Positions 1 through 8,256 of a DNA stretch of 64,000 nt are shown here, piece after piece (the first letter of the stretch is position 1; each line of letters begins with the position of its first letter). Source of the DNA: JAWKRB01 sp041389885 (lineage in GTDB: Bacteria; Myxococcota_A; Polyangia; Polyangiales; Ga0077539). Position numbers and translations under genes: made by a program. The stretch is from the NCBI GenBank assembly GCA_041389885.1, contig JAWKRB010000031.1, positions 1 through 64,000 of the forward strand, given 5' to 3'. The notes beneath the pieces were generated by a model that saw only the letters and a list, made by a program, of their open reading frames with translations, was not told the origin of the DNA and ran no database searches.

Positions 1-1964
1 GGGGCCGCCCTCGCCGCGCTCCCGCGCTTCGCCGCGGGGGAGCCCGCCATCAGGGCGCCCGACTTGAACTCGTCGACGACCCTCGTGACGAAGGCGTTGA
101 TGTCGCGCATGAACGACTCGCGTCGCTCCTGCCCCCGGGCGATGGCCGCGAGCCGCGCCTCCCACTGCCCCGTGAGCTCGGGCGATCGCAGCGACTCCAC
201 CGGGAGCGAGGCGATGAGCGACTCGCCGCTCGGCGTCGCGCAGAGGGACTTCTTGTCGCGCGCGATGTAGCCCCGCTTGAGCAGCGTCTCGAGGGTGGCC
301 GCGCGGGTGGCGGGGGTGCCGAGGCCGTGGTCCTTCATGGCGTCTCGGAGGGCCTCGTCGTCGAGGGCGCGGCCCGCCCCCTCCATCGCCGCGAGGATCG
401 ACGCGTCGTTGTACCGCCGCGGCGGCTGCGTTCGCTTCGCCTCGGTCGCGAAGCGCGCCGCGAGGCGCTGCCCCTCCGCCATCGCCGGCAGGACCTGCGC
501 CGCGCCGCCCGCGTCGAACCCCGCGACCTCCTGCCAGCCCCGCGCGAGGCACTGCCGTCCGTGCGCGATGAAGCGATCGGGGGGCGGCGGCAGCCGCGTG
601 TGAAAGCGCTCCGGCGCCTCAGACTCGTCGCCCTGGGGCTTCGCCGGGTCGGGCGCGTCGGGGACCTTCTCGCGCGCGCCGTCGTCGCGCCCCGCGCGGA
701 TCACCGCGGTGGTCAGGGCGAACTCGGCGTCGGGAAAGAACACCCCCAAGAACCTCCTCGCGATGAGCTCGTAGAGCCGCGCCTCGTCGCGCTCGAGGCG
801 GTCCAGGGCGGGCGCCTTCGCCGTCGGGAGGATCGCGTGGTGGTCGCCCACGCGCTTGTCGTCGAAGACCCTCGGCGAGCGCGTGGGGGGCGACTCGCGC
901 AGCGCGTCGGCGAAGGGGCGCAGCGCCGCCGCCGACGCCAGCGCCTCGAAGATCGGCGCGAGGGTGGGGAAGAGGTCGGCGTTGAGGTGCCGCGAGTCGG
1001 TGCGGGGGTACGTGATGAGCTTGTGCCGCTCGTACAGCGCCTGCGCGACGTCGAGGGTGCGCTGCGCGCTCATGCCGAAGCGCCCGTTGGCCGCGCGCTG
1101 CAGCGACGTGAGGTCGAAGAGCAGCGGAGGGGGCACGCGCTGCTTGCGCGCGCGCAGCGACTCGACCACCGCGGGCTCGAGCCGCACGGCGTCTTCGGCC
1201 CGCGCGCGGAGCGCGGCGGCGAGCGACTCCTCGGCCAGCGCGCTGCGCCCCTGCGACGACCACCTCGCCTTGAAGGGCGCGCCCTCGTCGCCGCGGAACT
1301 GTCCGAGCAGCTCCCAGTAGTCGACGGGCACGAACTCACGAATCGCGCGCTCGCGCTCGGTGAGCAGCGCGAGGGTGGGCGTCTGCACCCGCCCCACCGA
1401 GAGCAGCGCGTCGGACACCGATCGCTGGCGCAGGGTGTACGCGCGGGTGCAGTTCATGCCCACGAGCCAGTCGGCCTCGGCGCGGCACCGCGCGGCGTCG
1501 GCGAGGGCGTCGTAGCGCGCGCCCGGCTGCAGCGACGCGAAGCCCGCGCGAATCGACGCGTCGGTGAGCGACGAGATCCAGAGCCTTCGCACCGGGAGCC
1601 GCGCGCCCGCGTGCTCGTAGGCCCAGCGAAAGATCAGCTCGCCCTCGCGCCCCGCGTCGCAGGCGTTCACCACCGCGTCGAAGCGCTTGTCTCGCAGCAG
1701 CTTCTTCACGCACGCCAGCTGCGCCCGGCTCGACCTCACCCCGCGCAGCGCGAAGCGCCCCGGGATCATCGGCAGCGACTCGAGGGACCAGCGCTTCCAC
1801 CCCGGCTCGTAGGCGCCTGGCTCCTCGAGCTCGACGACGTGCCCGACGCACCAGGTCACCACGTGACGCGGGCCCTCGAGGCAGCCGTCGCCCCGGCGCG
1901 TGGCCCCGAGCACGCGGGCGAGGTCCCTGCCCACGGAGGGCTTCTCGGCGATGACCAGCTCCAT
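1..1964 (-). CDS. topB: DNA topoisomerase III (type IA), 3' end cut by window edge
   Basis: Type IA topoisomerase, which relaxes or decatenates DNA through a transient 5'-phosphotyrosine link. About 654 residues are visible. The N-terminus reads MELVIAEKPSVGRDLARV, the Toprim start with catalytic Glu in AEKPS. The second Toprim acidic motif is CDAGREGELIFR near residue 103, the TopB form rather than the TopA form. The active-site tyrosine lies in LITYPRTDSRHL near residue 318, matching its place in E. coli TopB (known for the family). The reading frame is still open at base 1, so the C-terminus, and any zinc ribbons, lies outside. I chose ATG at 1964 because it begins the conserved MxLVIAEKPS block; an in-frame GTG at 1976 would add four residues. 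The gene stands alone, upstream of and co-directional with cysDN (in transcription order after cysN). Confidence 0.93.
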   Translation of the reverse strand, partial: MELVIAEKPSVGRDLARVLGATRRGDGCLEGPRHVVTWCVGHVVELEEPGAYEPGWKRWSLESLPMIPGRFALRGVRSSRAQLACVKKLLRDKRFDAVVNACDAGREGELIFRWAYEHAGARLPVRRLWISSLTDASIRAGFASLQPGARYDALADAARCRAEADWLVGMNCTRAYTLRQRSVSDALLSVGRVQTPTLALLTERERAIREFVPVDYWELLGQFRGDEGAPFKARWSSQGRSALAEESLAAALRARAEDAVRLEPAVVESLRARKQRVPPPLLFDLTSLQRAANGRFGMSAQRTLDVAQALYERHKLITYPRTDSRHLNADLFPTLAPIFEALASAAALRPFADALRESPPTRSPRVFDDKRVGDHHAILPTAKAPALDRLERDEARLYELIARRFLGVFFPDAEFALTTAVIRAGRDDGAREKVPDAPDPAKPQGDESEAPERFHTRLPPPPDRFIAHGRQCLARGWQEVAGFDAGGAAQVLPAMAEGQRLAARFATEAKRTQPPRRYNDASILAAMEGAGRALDDEALRDAMKDHGLGTPATRAATLETLLKRGYIARDKKSLCATPSGESLIASLPVESLRSPELTGQWEARLAAIARGQERRESFMRDINAFVTRVVDEFKSGALMAGSPAAKRGSAARAA

Positions 1965-2127
1965 CTTCGCGGCCACGATGAACCCCGGCACGCGTCCCGC
2001 GCAAACCCCGAAGGGACGTTGTCTGTCCGGGCAGGACCGCGGGGCCAGGGGACAGGGGCGCGGGTTCAGGCCCTCGCGTGGAGCGCCGCGCTCGCCCCGC
2101 GGGGCTCGCCGGCTCCGCGTCGTCGAG

Positions 2128-3423
2128 CTACAGGATCATGCCCGCGCCGACGGTGTTGTTGGTGCTCTCGTCGATGAGGATGAACGCCCCCGTCGCGCGG
2201 CAGGACGCGTAGGGATCGCAAAAAATCGGCTGCGCGAGCTTGAGGCTCACCCGCGCGAGGTCGTTCATCTTGAGGTCGTGCGCGGGCGCCCGCTCGCCGG
2301 TGTTGACGTCGAGGCGATGCTCGATGGCGGCCACCGCGGCGCGCGTCTCGCGCGAGGTGTGGCGCAGCACGAAGCGGCGGGCGCGGTCGAGGGGCGCCTC
2401 GGCGAGCCAGCACACCATCGCGTCGACCTGCTTGCGGCCCTCGGGCACGTCGCCCGCGCCCACGATCATGTCGCCGCGGGAGATGTCGATCTCGTCCTCG
2501 AGGACGAGGGTCACAGACTGCTCCGCCGCGGCCTCGGCGAGCGCGGCGCCGCCGAGCTCGACCTGCTTCACCCGGGTCTCGCGCCCCGCGGGGAGCACCA
2601 CCACCGGGTCGCCGGCGCGCACGGTCCCAGACTCCACGCGCCCGGTGAAGCCCCGGTAGCCCGCGCCGGCCCGCGCCGCGTCGACGCCGACGCCCCGGCC
2701 CAGGCCCTCGTCGTGCACCCGACACACGTACTGCACCGGGAAGCGCAGCGGGCCCTCGGCGTTGCCCTGGGTGACGGGCGCCGACTCGAGCAGCTCCAGC
2801 AGGGTCTCGCCCTGGTACCACCCCATCGAGTCGCCCCGGTCGACCACCATGTCGCCCTGGAGCGCCGACATCGGGAGCACCTTCACGTCGCGCAGCCCGA
2901 CCTCCCCCGCGAAGGCGAGGTACTCGTCGCGGATGCGCTCGAAGGTCGAGCGGTCGTACCCCACGAGGTCCATCTTGTTCACCGCGGCGACGACGTGGGG
3001 GATGCCCAGGAGGCGCGCGATGTACGAGTGACGTCGGGTCTGCGTGAGCACGCCCTTGCGCGCGTCGATGAGGATGATCGCGAGGGTCGCCGTCGACGCC
3101 GCCGTGACCATGTTCCGGGTGTACTGCTCGTGGCCGGGGGCGTCGGCGATGATGTACTTGCGCGTGCCCGTCGAGAAGTATCGGTAGGCGACGTCGATGG
3201 TGATCCCCTGCTCGCGCTCGGCCTGGAGGCCGTCGGTGAGCAGCGAGAGGTCGACGGCCTCGAGGCCGCGCTTGTGCGACGTGCGCTCCAGCGCGTGCAG
3301 CGTGTCGACGAGGATCGCGCGCGTGTCGAAGAGCAGCCGACCGATGAGGGTGCTCTTGCCGTCGTCGACGCTTCCGCAGGTCATGAAGCGCAGCAGGCCG
3401 TGGTCTACGAGCGGGGCTGACAT
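2128..3423 (-). CDS. cysN: Sulfate adenylyltransferase GTPase subunit CysN
   Basis: Large subunit of ATP sulfurylase. It hydrolyses GTP to drive formation of adenosine 5'-phosphosulfate from ATP and sulfate by its partner CysD in the cytoplasm. The protein has 431 residues. The P-loop GSVDDGKST is at residues 17-25, DAPGHEQYTRNM (G3) is near 95 and NKMDLVGYD (G4) near 150, followed by EF-Tu-like beta-barrel domains. Length fits a stand-alone CysN; there is no C-terminal APS-kinase (CysC) domain, so APS phosphorylation or reduction must be encoded elsewhere. It starts 2 bp after the cysD stop, so the two are one operon and likely translated together. Confidence 0.96.
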   Translation of the reverse strand: MSAPLVDHGLLRFMTCGSVDDGKSTLIGRLLFDTRAILVDTLHALERTSHKRGLEAVDLSLLTDGLQAEREQGITIDVAYRYFSTGTRKYIIADAPGHEQYTRNMVTAASTATLAIILIDARKGVLTQTRRHSYIARLLGIPHVVAAVNKMDLVGYDRSTFERIRDEYLAFAGEVGLRDVKVLPMSALQGDMVVDRGDSMGWYQGETLLELLESAPVTQGNAEGPLRFPVQYVCRVHDEGLGRGVGVDAARAGAGYRGFTGRVESGTVRAGDPVVVLPAGRETRVKQVELGGAALAEAAAEQSVTLVLEDEIDISRGDMIVGAGDVPEGRKQVDAMVCWLAEAPLDRARRFVLRHTSRETRAAVAAIEHRLDVNTGERAPAHDLKMNDLARVSLKLAQPIFCDPYASCRATGAFILIDESTNNTVGAGMIL

Positions 3424-3425
3424 GG

Positions 3426-4334
3426 TCAGAAGTAGCCTTCTTTCTTGCGCTGCTCCATCGAGGCCTCGGAGGTCTGGTCGTCGAGGCGGGTCGCGCCGCG
3501 CTCGGTGATGACGGTCTCGGCGGTCTCGGCGACGATCTTCTCCAGCGTGTCGGCGGTCGACTCGACCGGCGCCGTGCAGGTGATGTCGCCGACCGTGCGA
3601 AAGCGCACCGAGCGCTCGACCACCTCGTCGCCGGGCCGCGCCGGGGTCACCTCGGTGACCGGCACGAGCGCGCCTCCCCGGATCACCACCGGGCGGGTGT
3701 GCGCGAAATAGATCGACGGCAGCGCGAGCCCCTCGCGCTCGATGTATTGCCACACGTCGAGCTCGGTCCAGTTGGAGATGGGAAAGGCGCGGATGTTCTC
3801 GCCCTTGAAGGTGCGCGCGTTGTAGAGGCTCCAGAGCTCCGGGCGCTGGTTCTTGGGGTCCCAGCCGCCGAAGTCGTCTCGAAAGCTCATGATGCGCTCC
3901 TTGGCGCGGGCCTTCTCCTCGTCGCGCCGGGCGCCGCCGATGCAGCAGTCGAAGCCGAACTCCGCGATGGCCTCGAGCAGCGTCACCGACTGGTGCTTGT
4001 TGCGCGACTCGTCGGGCGCGCGGAGCACCACCGTGCCGCGCCTCATCGAGTCTTCGACGGAGCGCACGATCAGCCGCTCGCCGAGCTCGGCCGCGCGGGC
4101 GTCTCGAAACGCGATCACCTCGGGGTAGTTGTGCCCCGTGTCGATGTGCAGCAGCGGGAAGGGGAAGCGCGCGGGGCGAAAGGCCTTCTCCGCGAGGCGG
4201 AGGAGGCACACCGAGTCCTTGCCCCCTGAGAACAGCAGGGCGGGGGTCGCGCACTGTCCGGCGACCTCACGAAGGATGTGGATCGCCTCGGCCTCCAACC
4301 AGTCGAGGTGAGGGAGCGTTCGAGGGGAGTTCAT
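3426..4334 (-). CDS. cysD: Sulfate adenylyltransferase small subunit CysD
   Basis: Catalytic subunit of ATP sulfurylase, making APS from sulfate and ATP with CysN. The protein has 302 residues, the usual family length. The PP-loop SGGKDS lies at residues 36-41, and the conserved segments HIDTGHNYPEV, CCIGGARRDEEKARAKER and FPISNWTELDVWQYI follow in family order. The C-terminal MEQRKKEGYF is the typical CysD ending. It is first gene of the cysDN pair. No assimilatory reductase or sulfate transporter gene is adjacent, so only the activation step is encoded here. ATG at 4334 directly precedes the conserved LDWLEAEAIHILRE helix. Confidence 0.97.
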   Translation of the reverse strand: MNSPRTLPHLDWLEAEAIHILREVAGQCATPALLFSGGKDSVCLLRLAEKAFRPARFPFPLLHIDTGHNYPEVIAFRDARAAELGERLIVRSVEDSMRRGTVVLRAPDESRNKHQSVTLLEAIAEFGFDCCIGGARRDEEKARAKERIMSFRDDFGGWDPKNQRPELWSLYNARTFKGENIRAFPISNWTELDVWQYIEREGLALPSIYFAHTRPVVIRGGALVPVTEVTPARPGDEVVERSVRFRTVGDITCTAPVESTADTLEKIVAETAETVITERGATRLDDQTSEASMEQRKKEGYF

Positions 4335-4481
4335 GGTCAGCGCGCAGAGCGTATAGCCCAGGGCGCCTCCCCCCTCAATGCGTCACGCGCACGCCTCGCG
4401 CGCGGCCGAGGTCGCCGCGACCCGCGGGGGCGGCGGTGCATCGAAGCGGAGGTGAGCGAAGCGTCGAGGCCCTCTGCGTTC

Positions 4482-4958
4482 ATGCGCGTGCGCGACCTGC
4501 GGGGCGGGTTCGAGCGCGAGGTGCCGGCGAGCACGCCGAGCGTGCCGACCTTCGTGCTCGACTACGTCGCGCGGAGCCTCGCGCACGCGGGCGGCGACGC
4601 GACCCTCCAGGCCGACGAGGCCCGGGCCTTCGGGCCGGTGCCCCTGTCGACCTTCTCGCCCGGCGACGAAGTGTTCCTGGAGAGCCCCGCGGGGCCCTGG
4701 CGCCTGGTCGCGGTGATCGCCGCCCCGCGGGCGACCTGGCGCCTGCTGCCCTGCGGCGCGAGCCTGCTCATGGCCGGGGCCTGCCCGCTGCGGGTGACCG
4801 ACGGCGTCGCCGACGCTCGTGCAGGGGCTGAGGGCAAGAGGGGTCGGACGTCGCGCATCCTCGCCGAGGCCGAGGCGGCGACGGGGCTGCGCCTCGCCCT
4901 CGGCCCGTGGACCCCGCGGCGACGAAACAGGCGCAGCGCCGCGCTGACGGTGCTCTGA
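4482..4958 (+). CDS. Hypothetical protein
   Basis: I do not recognise this 158-residue protein. It is transcribed divergently from cysD and convergently with the isocitrate dehydrogenase. Third positions are almost all G or C in this frame, which supports real coding. The N-terminal part (MRVRDLRGGFEREV, then FVLDYVARSLAHAGGD) looks like a small globular fold. A stretch around SPGDEVFLESPAGPWRLVAVI looks beta-rich. The C-terminus is basic (TPRRRNRRS). No signal peptide or membrane segment is seen. The start is uncertain: an in-frame GTG lies 30 bp upstream at 4452. Confidence 0.5.
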   Translation: MRVRDLRGGFEREVPASTPSVPTFVLDYVARSLAHAGGDATLQADEARAFGPVPLSTFSPGDEVFLESPAGPWRLVAVIAAPRATWRLLPCGASLLMAGACPLRVTDGVADARAGAEGKRGRTSRILAEAEAATGLRLALGPWTPRRRNRRSAALTVL

Positions 4959-4968
4959 CGCCCCGCGG

Positions 4969-6417
4969 CTACTCGCCCTGCCCGAGGGAAGCCGCGCTCG
5001 CCGTCGAAGGAGGTAAGAAGTTCTCGGTCTTCACCGCGTCGGCGCCGCGCTCAGCGAGCCGCGCAGGCGGAACCACCCGCTCCGCCGCGATGGGCTGGTA
5101 GTCTGGGTTCTCGCGGTCGACGTGCGTCGAGACCCACAAAGCGGCAGCGCCAGTGGTCCGTGCAGAAGGTCTCCGGGAAGCCGTCGGGCCAGACCTTCAC
5201 GCCGCGGTTGGTGATCATCTTCAGCTTCAGCACACCCCTCGCTGGCGGACTGGGCGGCCTCCTTAGCGCGTCGACGCCGCTGGCGTCGTCCTTGAACGAG
5301 ACGTCGACGCCGCAGGCTCTCCTTCACGGGCTTGCGCACGTAGGGCCGGGGTCGCGGAGGCGGCCGCGCAGGGCGACCGCCTTGAGCGTGGTGGGTCCTT
5401 GGCCAGGTCGCGCGATGACCGCGTCGGCGAGGCCCGGGTCCCCACCTTCGGCGTCAGTGCCCCTCGGGTAGATGTCCGCCGGGTGAACGCCGTCCTCGAG
5501 GGTGCGGGCCAGGCGTTCTGAATCCGCTCGGATCGCTCGGCCATGCGGAGGTGCTCGAGCATCATGCACGCGGCGTTCAGCATCGCGCTGGGGTTGGCGA
5601 TGTCTCTCCCCGCGATGTCGGGCGCGCTGCCGTGAATGGCCTCGAACATGCTGATGCGCTCGCCGATGTTGGCGCTGCCCGCCATGCCCACGCTCCCCGT
5701 GAGCTCGGCCGTGACATCGCTCAAGATGTCGCCGTAGAGGTTCAGGGTCACGATGACGTCGTACGCCGAGGGGCGGGTCGCCACCCTCGCCGTGCCGATG
5801 TCGATGATCTGAACCTCCTGCTGGATCTCCGGGTACTCCCGACCGATGCGCCGAAAGGTGTCGGCGAAGAGCCCGTCGGTGAGCTTCATGATGTTGTCTT
5901 TGACGAGGCACGTGACCTTCTTGCGCCCGTTGCCGCGGGCGTACTCGAAGGCGTGACGCACGATGCGCTCGGTGCCGGGCACGCTGATGAGCTTCAGGCA
6001 CTGGATCACGTCCGCGGTCTGCCGGTGCTCGATGCCCGCGTAGAGGTCCTCCTCGTTCTCGCGCACCACCACGACGTCCATCTCGGGGTGCAGGCTGCGC
6101 ACGAAGGGGTGCAGGCTGCGGCAGGGGCGGACGTTCGCGAAGAGACCGAGCGTCTTGCGGATCGTGACGTTCAGGCTCTTGTAGCCCTTGCCTTGCGGCG
6201 TCGTGATCGGCCCCTTCAGAAAGACGGGGTTCTTGCGCACCGTCGACCACGCCGAGGGCGCGATGCCGCTGCTGTTCCCGGCGAGATAGACCCTCTCGCC
6301 GACCTCGATGTGCTCGAACTCAAGATCGCATTCGGCGGCGTCGAGGATCCGCAGCACGGCGTCTGTGATCTCCGGTCCGATGCCGTCTCCTCGCGCCACG
6401 GTCACGGTGTGCTTCAT
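4969..6417 (-). pseudogene. icd: Isocitrate dehydrogenase (Thermus-like long form), 3' third frame-disrupted
   Basis: Isocitrate/isopropylmalate dehydrogenase family; in the TCA cycle it oxidises isocitrate to 2-oxoglutarate. From ATG at 6417 the frame is intact for about 300 residues: MKHTVTVARGDGIGPE, then SLNVTIRKTLGLFANVRP, NLYGDILSDVTAEL and SMFEAIHGSAPDIAG, all typical of isocitrate dehydrogenase. After base ~5520 conserved sequence continues but jumps frame at least nine times: LARTLEDGVHPADIY, then KVGTR, ADAVIAR, GVDVSFKDDASGVDAL, LKLKMITNRG with FPETFCTDHWRCRF, DAVKTENF, and LGQGE before TAG at 4969-4971. These are the C-terminal domain motifs of the ~480-residue form; a repaired gene would be about 483 codons. 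The jumps look like single-base indels with little substitution, so local sequence error is as likely as decay. Cofactor choice cannot be read safely. Confidence 0.85.
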
Positions 6418-6548
6418 GGTCCCTCGGGCTCTCGGGTAGGGGGTGATCTCGGCGTCGCCTACCCTGCGGGGCACCGGATAGTGCCGCGACACCCGAGCGT
6501 CGACCCCCCTCCGTCACGGTCGCTCCGCGCGCAGGGTGAAGCGCGCGG

Positions 6549-6938
6549 CTACGCCTCCGAGCGCTCGGGGAACTCGGCCTCGATCATCTCGTCGAACCAG
6601 CTCGCGGGGTGATAGCCCGAGACCCGCCCGAACTCCTTGCCCTGGTGAAACACCAACACCGTCGGCGTGGCCATCACCCCGAGGCGCGAGAGCAGCGCGG
6701 GGTCTCCCTCGGTGCTCACCTCCACCACGCGAACCCTCCCCTCGTACCGCGTCGCGATGTCCACCATCACGGGCTCCAGCATCTTGCAGGGCGCGCAGCT
6801 CGGCCCCCACACGTCGACGATCACCGGCAGGGGGCTCTTCAGCACCTCGTCCCGAAACTCGTCCTGGCGACGAACCGACACCGGCAGCACCTCGCGCCTC
6901 GGACCGAACAGCTTGCTCAGAAAGCCCATCGTCGACAC
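6549..6938 (-). CDS. Thioredoxin-family protein
   Basis: Small thiol-disulfide oxidoreductase of 129 residues, without signal peptide, so probably cytoplasmic. The active site is WGPSCAPCKM with Cys48 and Cys51; the classical thioredoxin motif is WCGPC, so the CAPC centre with a Trp-Gly-Pro-Ser lead-in is a variant. The cis-proline is in MATPTVLVF at residue 92. A basic/hydrophobic N-terminal extension of about 20 residues (MGFLSKLFGPRREV) precedes the fold; an ATG three codons in is an alternative start. It lies 131 bp upstream of the isocitrate dehydrogenase on the same strand but is probably a separate unit. Confidence 0.88.
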   Translation of the reverse strand: MSTMGFLSKLFGPRREVLPVSVRRQDEFRDEVLKSPLPVIVDVWGPSCAPCKMLEPVMVDIATRYEGRVRVVEVSTEGDPALLSRLGVMATPTVLVFHQGKEFGRVSGYHPASWFDEMIEAEFPERSEA

Positions 6939-7047
6939 CTCTGGGAGAGCCTACGCAAGCCCCGTGCTACGCGGCGGCGCGGGGTGTTTCATGGCGGGGG
7001 TGAAACACGGTGAAACGCCGGGGCCCTCACCGGGGCCCTACGCGCGC

Positions 7048-8190
7048 TCAGCGCGTCAGGTAGTCCGCGTCGCCCGCGAGGAGCCGGGGGCGATCGGAGG
7101 CGAGGTAGGCCGCGGCCGCGGCGTCGTGCTTCACCTGCGCGTCGAGGAAGGCGAGGAGGGTCGAGGCGATCGCGGCGCTGAGCCGCACGAGCCTCGGGTC
7201 GGGCGACTCGGCGTCGCCGAGGTTGAAGGTGCCGTGACCGCCGACCCCGACCGGCAGGCGGGAGTAGAGCAGGCGTCGGCTGCCGTCTGCGGGGGCGAGC
7301 TCGTGAGGGCGTCGGCGGAGCGGTCCGGTGAGCTCGGGCAGATCGGGCTTGACGTCATTCTCGCCGGTGAGGACGAGCACGGGCCCGCGGAGCTGAACCC
7401 AGGAGTGATCTGCGCCCCGCTCGAAGAAGTGGTGAAAGCCGGGGCCCGAGGGGCTGAGCAGCGCGATGGCGAGCGGGCGCGCGTCGGTGAGCGTGTAGCG
7501 GGCGCCCGGCGCGACCTCACGGACCGCGCCGAAGAGCGCCGCCGGGCCCTGGGTGCCCCCAGACCAGCCCGCGAGGGCGACGCGGGAGGGGTCGCCGGTG
7601 GGGCGCCCCGCGGCGGTGAGCGCGGCGGCGACGTCGGGGAGCGCGTCGAGCGCGGCGACCAGGTCCGTCGGTCGCGCGACGGTGTGCACGATCTCGGGGT
7701 CCGCGGTGCACGCGTCGACGCTGGCTCCGCTCGCCGCGCACAGCGCCGCCGCCGAGGTCGCGTCGGCCTCGGGGTGACCGACGCGAACGACGACGTAGCC
7801 CTGCGAGGCGATCACCCGCGCCCACGCGACGCTCTCGTTCTGCCCGCCGGCCCGTAGACCGCCGCCGTGCTCGAAGAGCACGAAGGGGTACGGACCGCCT
7901 CCGACCGGGTGACAGACACGGAGCGGCACGGTGCGATGGTAGGTCGCGCTCGGCGCGGAGCGGTCCATGGGGCGAGCGGAGGCGGGCAGACCTGCCTCGT
8001 CGCGACAGGTGGTCTCGAGCCGGAGCGCGGGGTACGCGCAGGCCATGAGGTCCTCCGCGCAGCCGCCTGACGCCGCGGCGTCGGTCGCGGCGCCGGCGTC
8101 ACGACGAGGAGCCGAGGGCGAGCCACACGCGGGCGAGAGGACCGCGAGGGAGAGGGCGAGGAGGCGGCGCGCGCGAGAGATCGACGTCAT
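7048..8190 (-). CDS. Lipoprotein alpha/beta hydrolase (dienelactone/PAF-acetylhydrolase-like)
   Basis: Predicted exported lipid-anchored hydrolase of 380 residues. The N-terminus is a signal peptide ending at a relaxed lipobox LSPAC with Cys22. Mature sequence has VLFEHGGGL (oxyanion-hole region), the nucleophile elbow GWSGGT with Ser near residue 210, the likely acid in TGENDVKP, and the likely His in GVGGHGTF. These fit the alpha/beta-hydrolase triad; substrate is unknown. ATG at 8190 was chosen since it gives the signal peptide its normal Arg-rich n-region; a longer start is possible at 8226. The mature N-terminus is Ala/Asp-rich, as in other lipoproteins of this window. Confidence 0.8.
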   Translation of the reverse strand: MTSISRARRLLALSLAVLSPACGSPSAPRRDAGAATDAAASGGCAEDLMACAYPALRLETTCRDEAGLPASARPMDRSAPSATYHRTVPLRVCHPVGGGPYPFVLFEHGGGLRAGGQNESVAWARVIASQGYVVVRVGHPEADATSAAALCAASGASVDACTADPEIVHTVARPTDLVAALDALPDVAAALTAAGRPTGDPSRVALAGWSGGTQGPAALFGAVREVAPGARYTLTDARPLAIALLSPSGPGFHHFFERGADHSWVQLRGPVLVLTGENDVKPDLPELTGPLRRRPHELAPADGSRRLLYSRLPVGVGGHGTFNLGDAESPDPRLVRLSAAIASTLLAFLDAQVKHDAAAAAYLASDRPRLLAGDADYLTR

Positions 8191-8256
8191 GCGCCGATTG
8201 TTCTGCGGCCTTCGTGGGGCGCTCAATGGGACGTTTCGGAACCTCCGCGCCTCGGC

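Noticed and set aside
327..2177. Long open frame on the plus strand across topB
   Set aside because: Arg/Ala-rich shadow translation opposite a clear topoisomerase gene; no domain or start signal.
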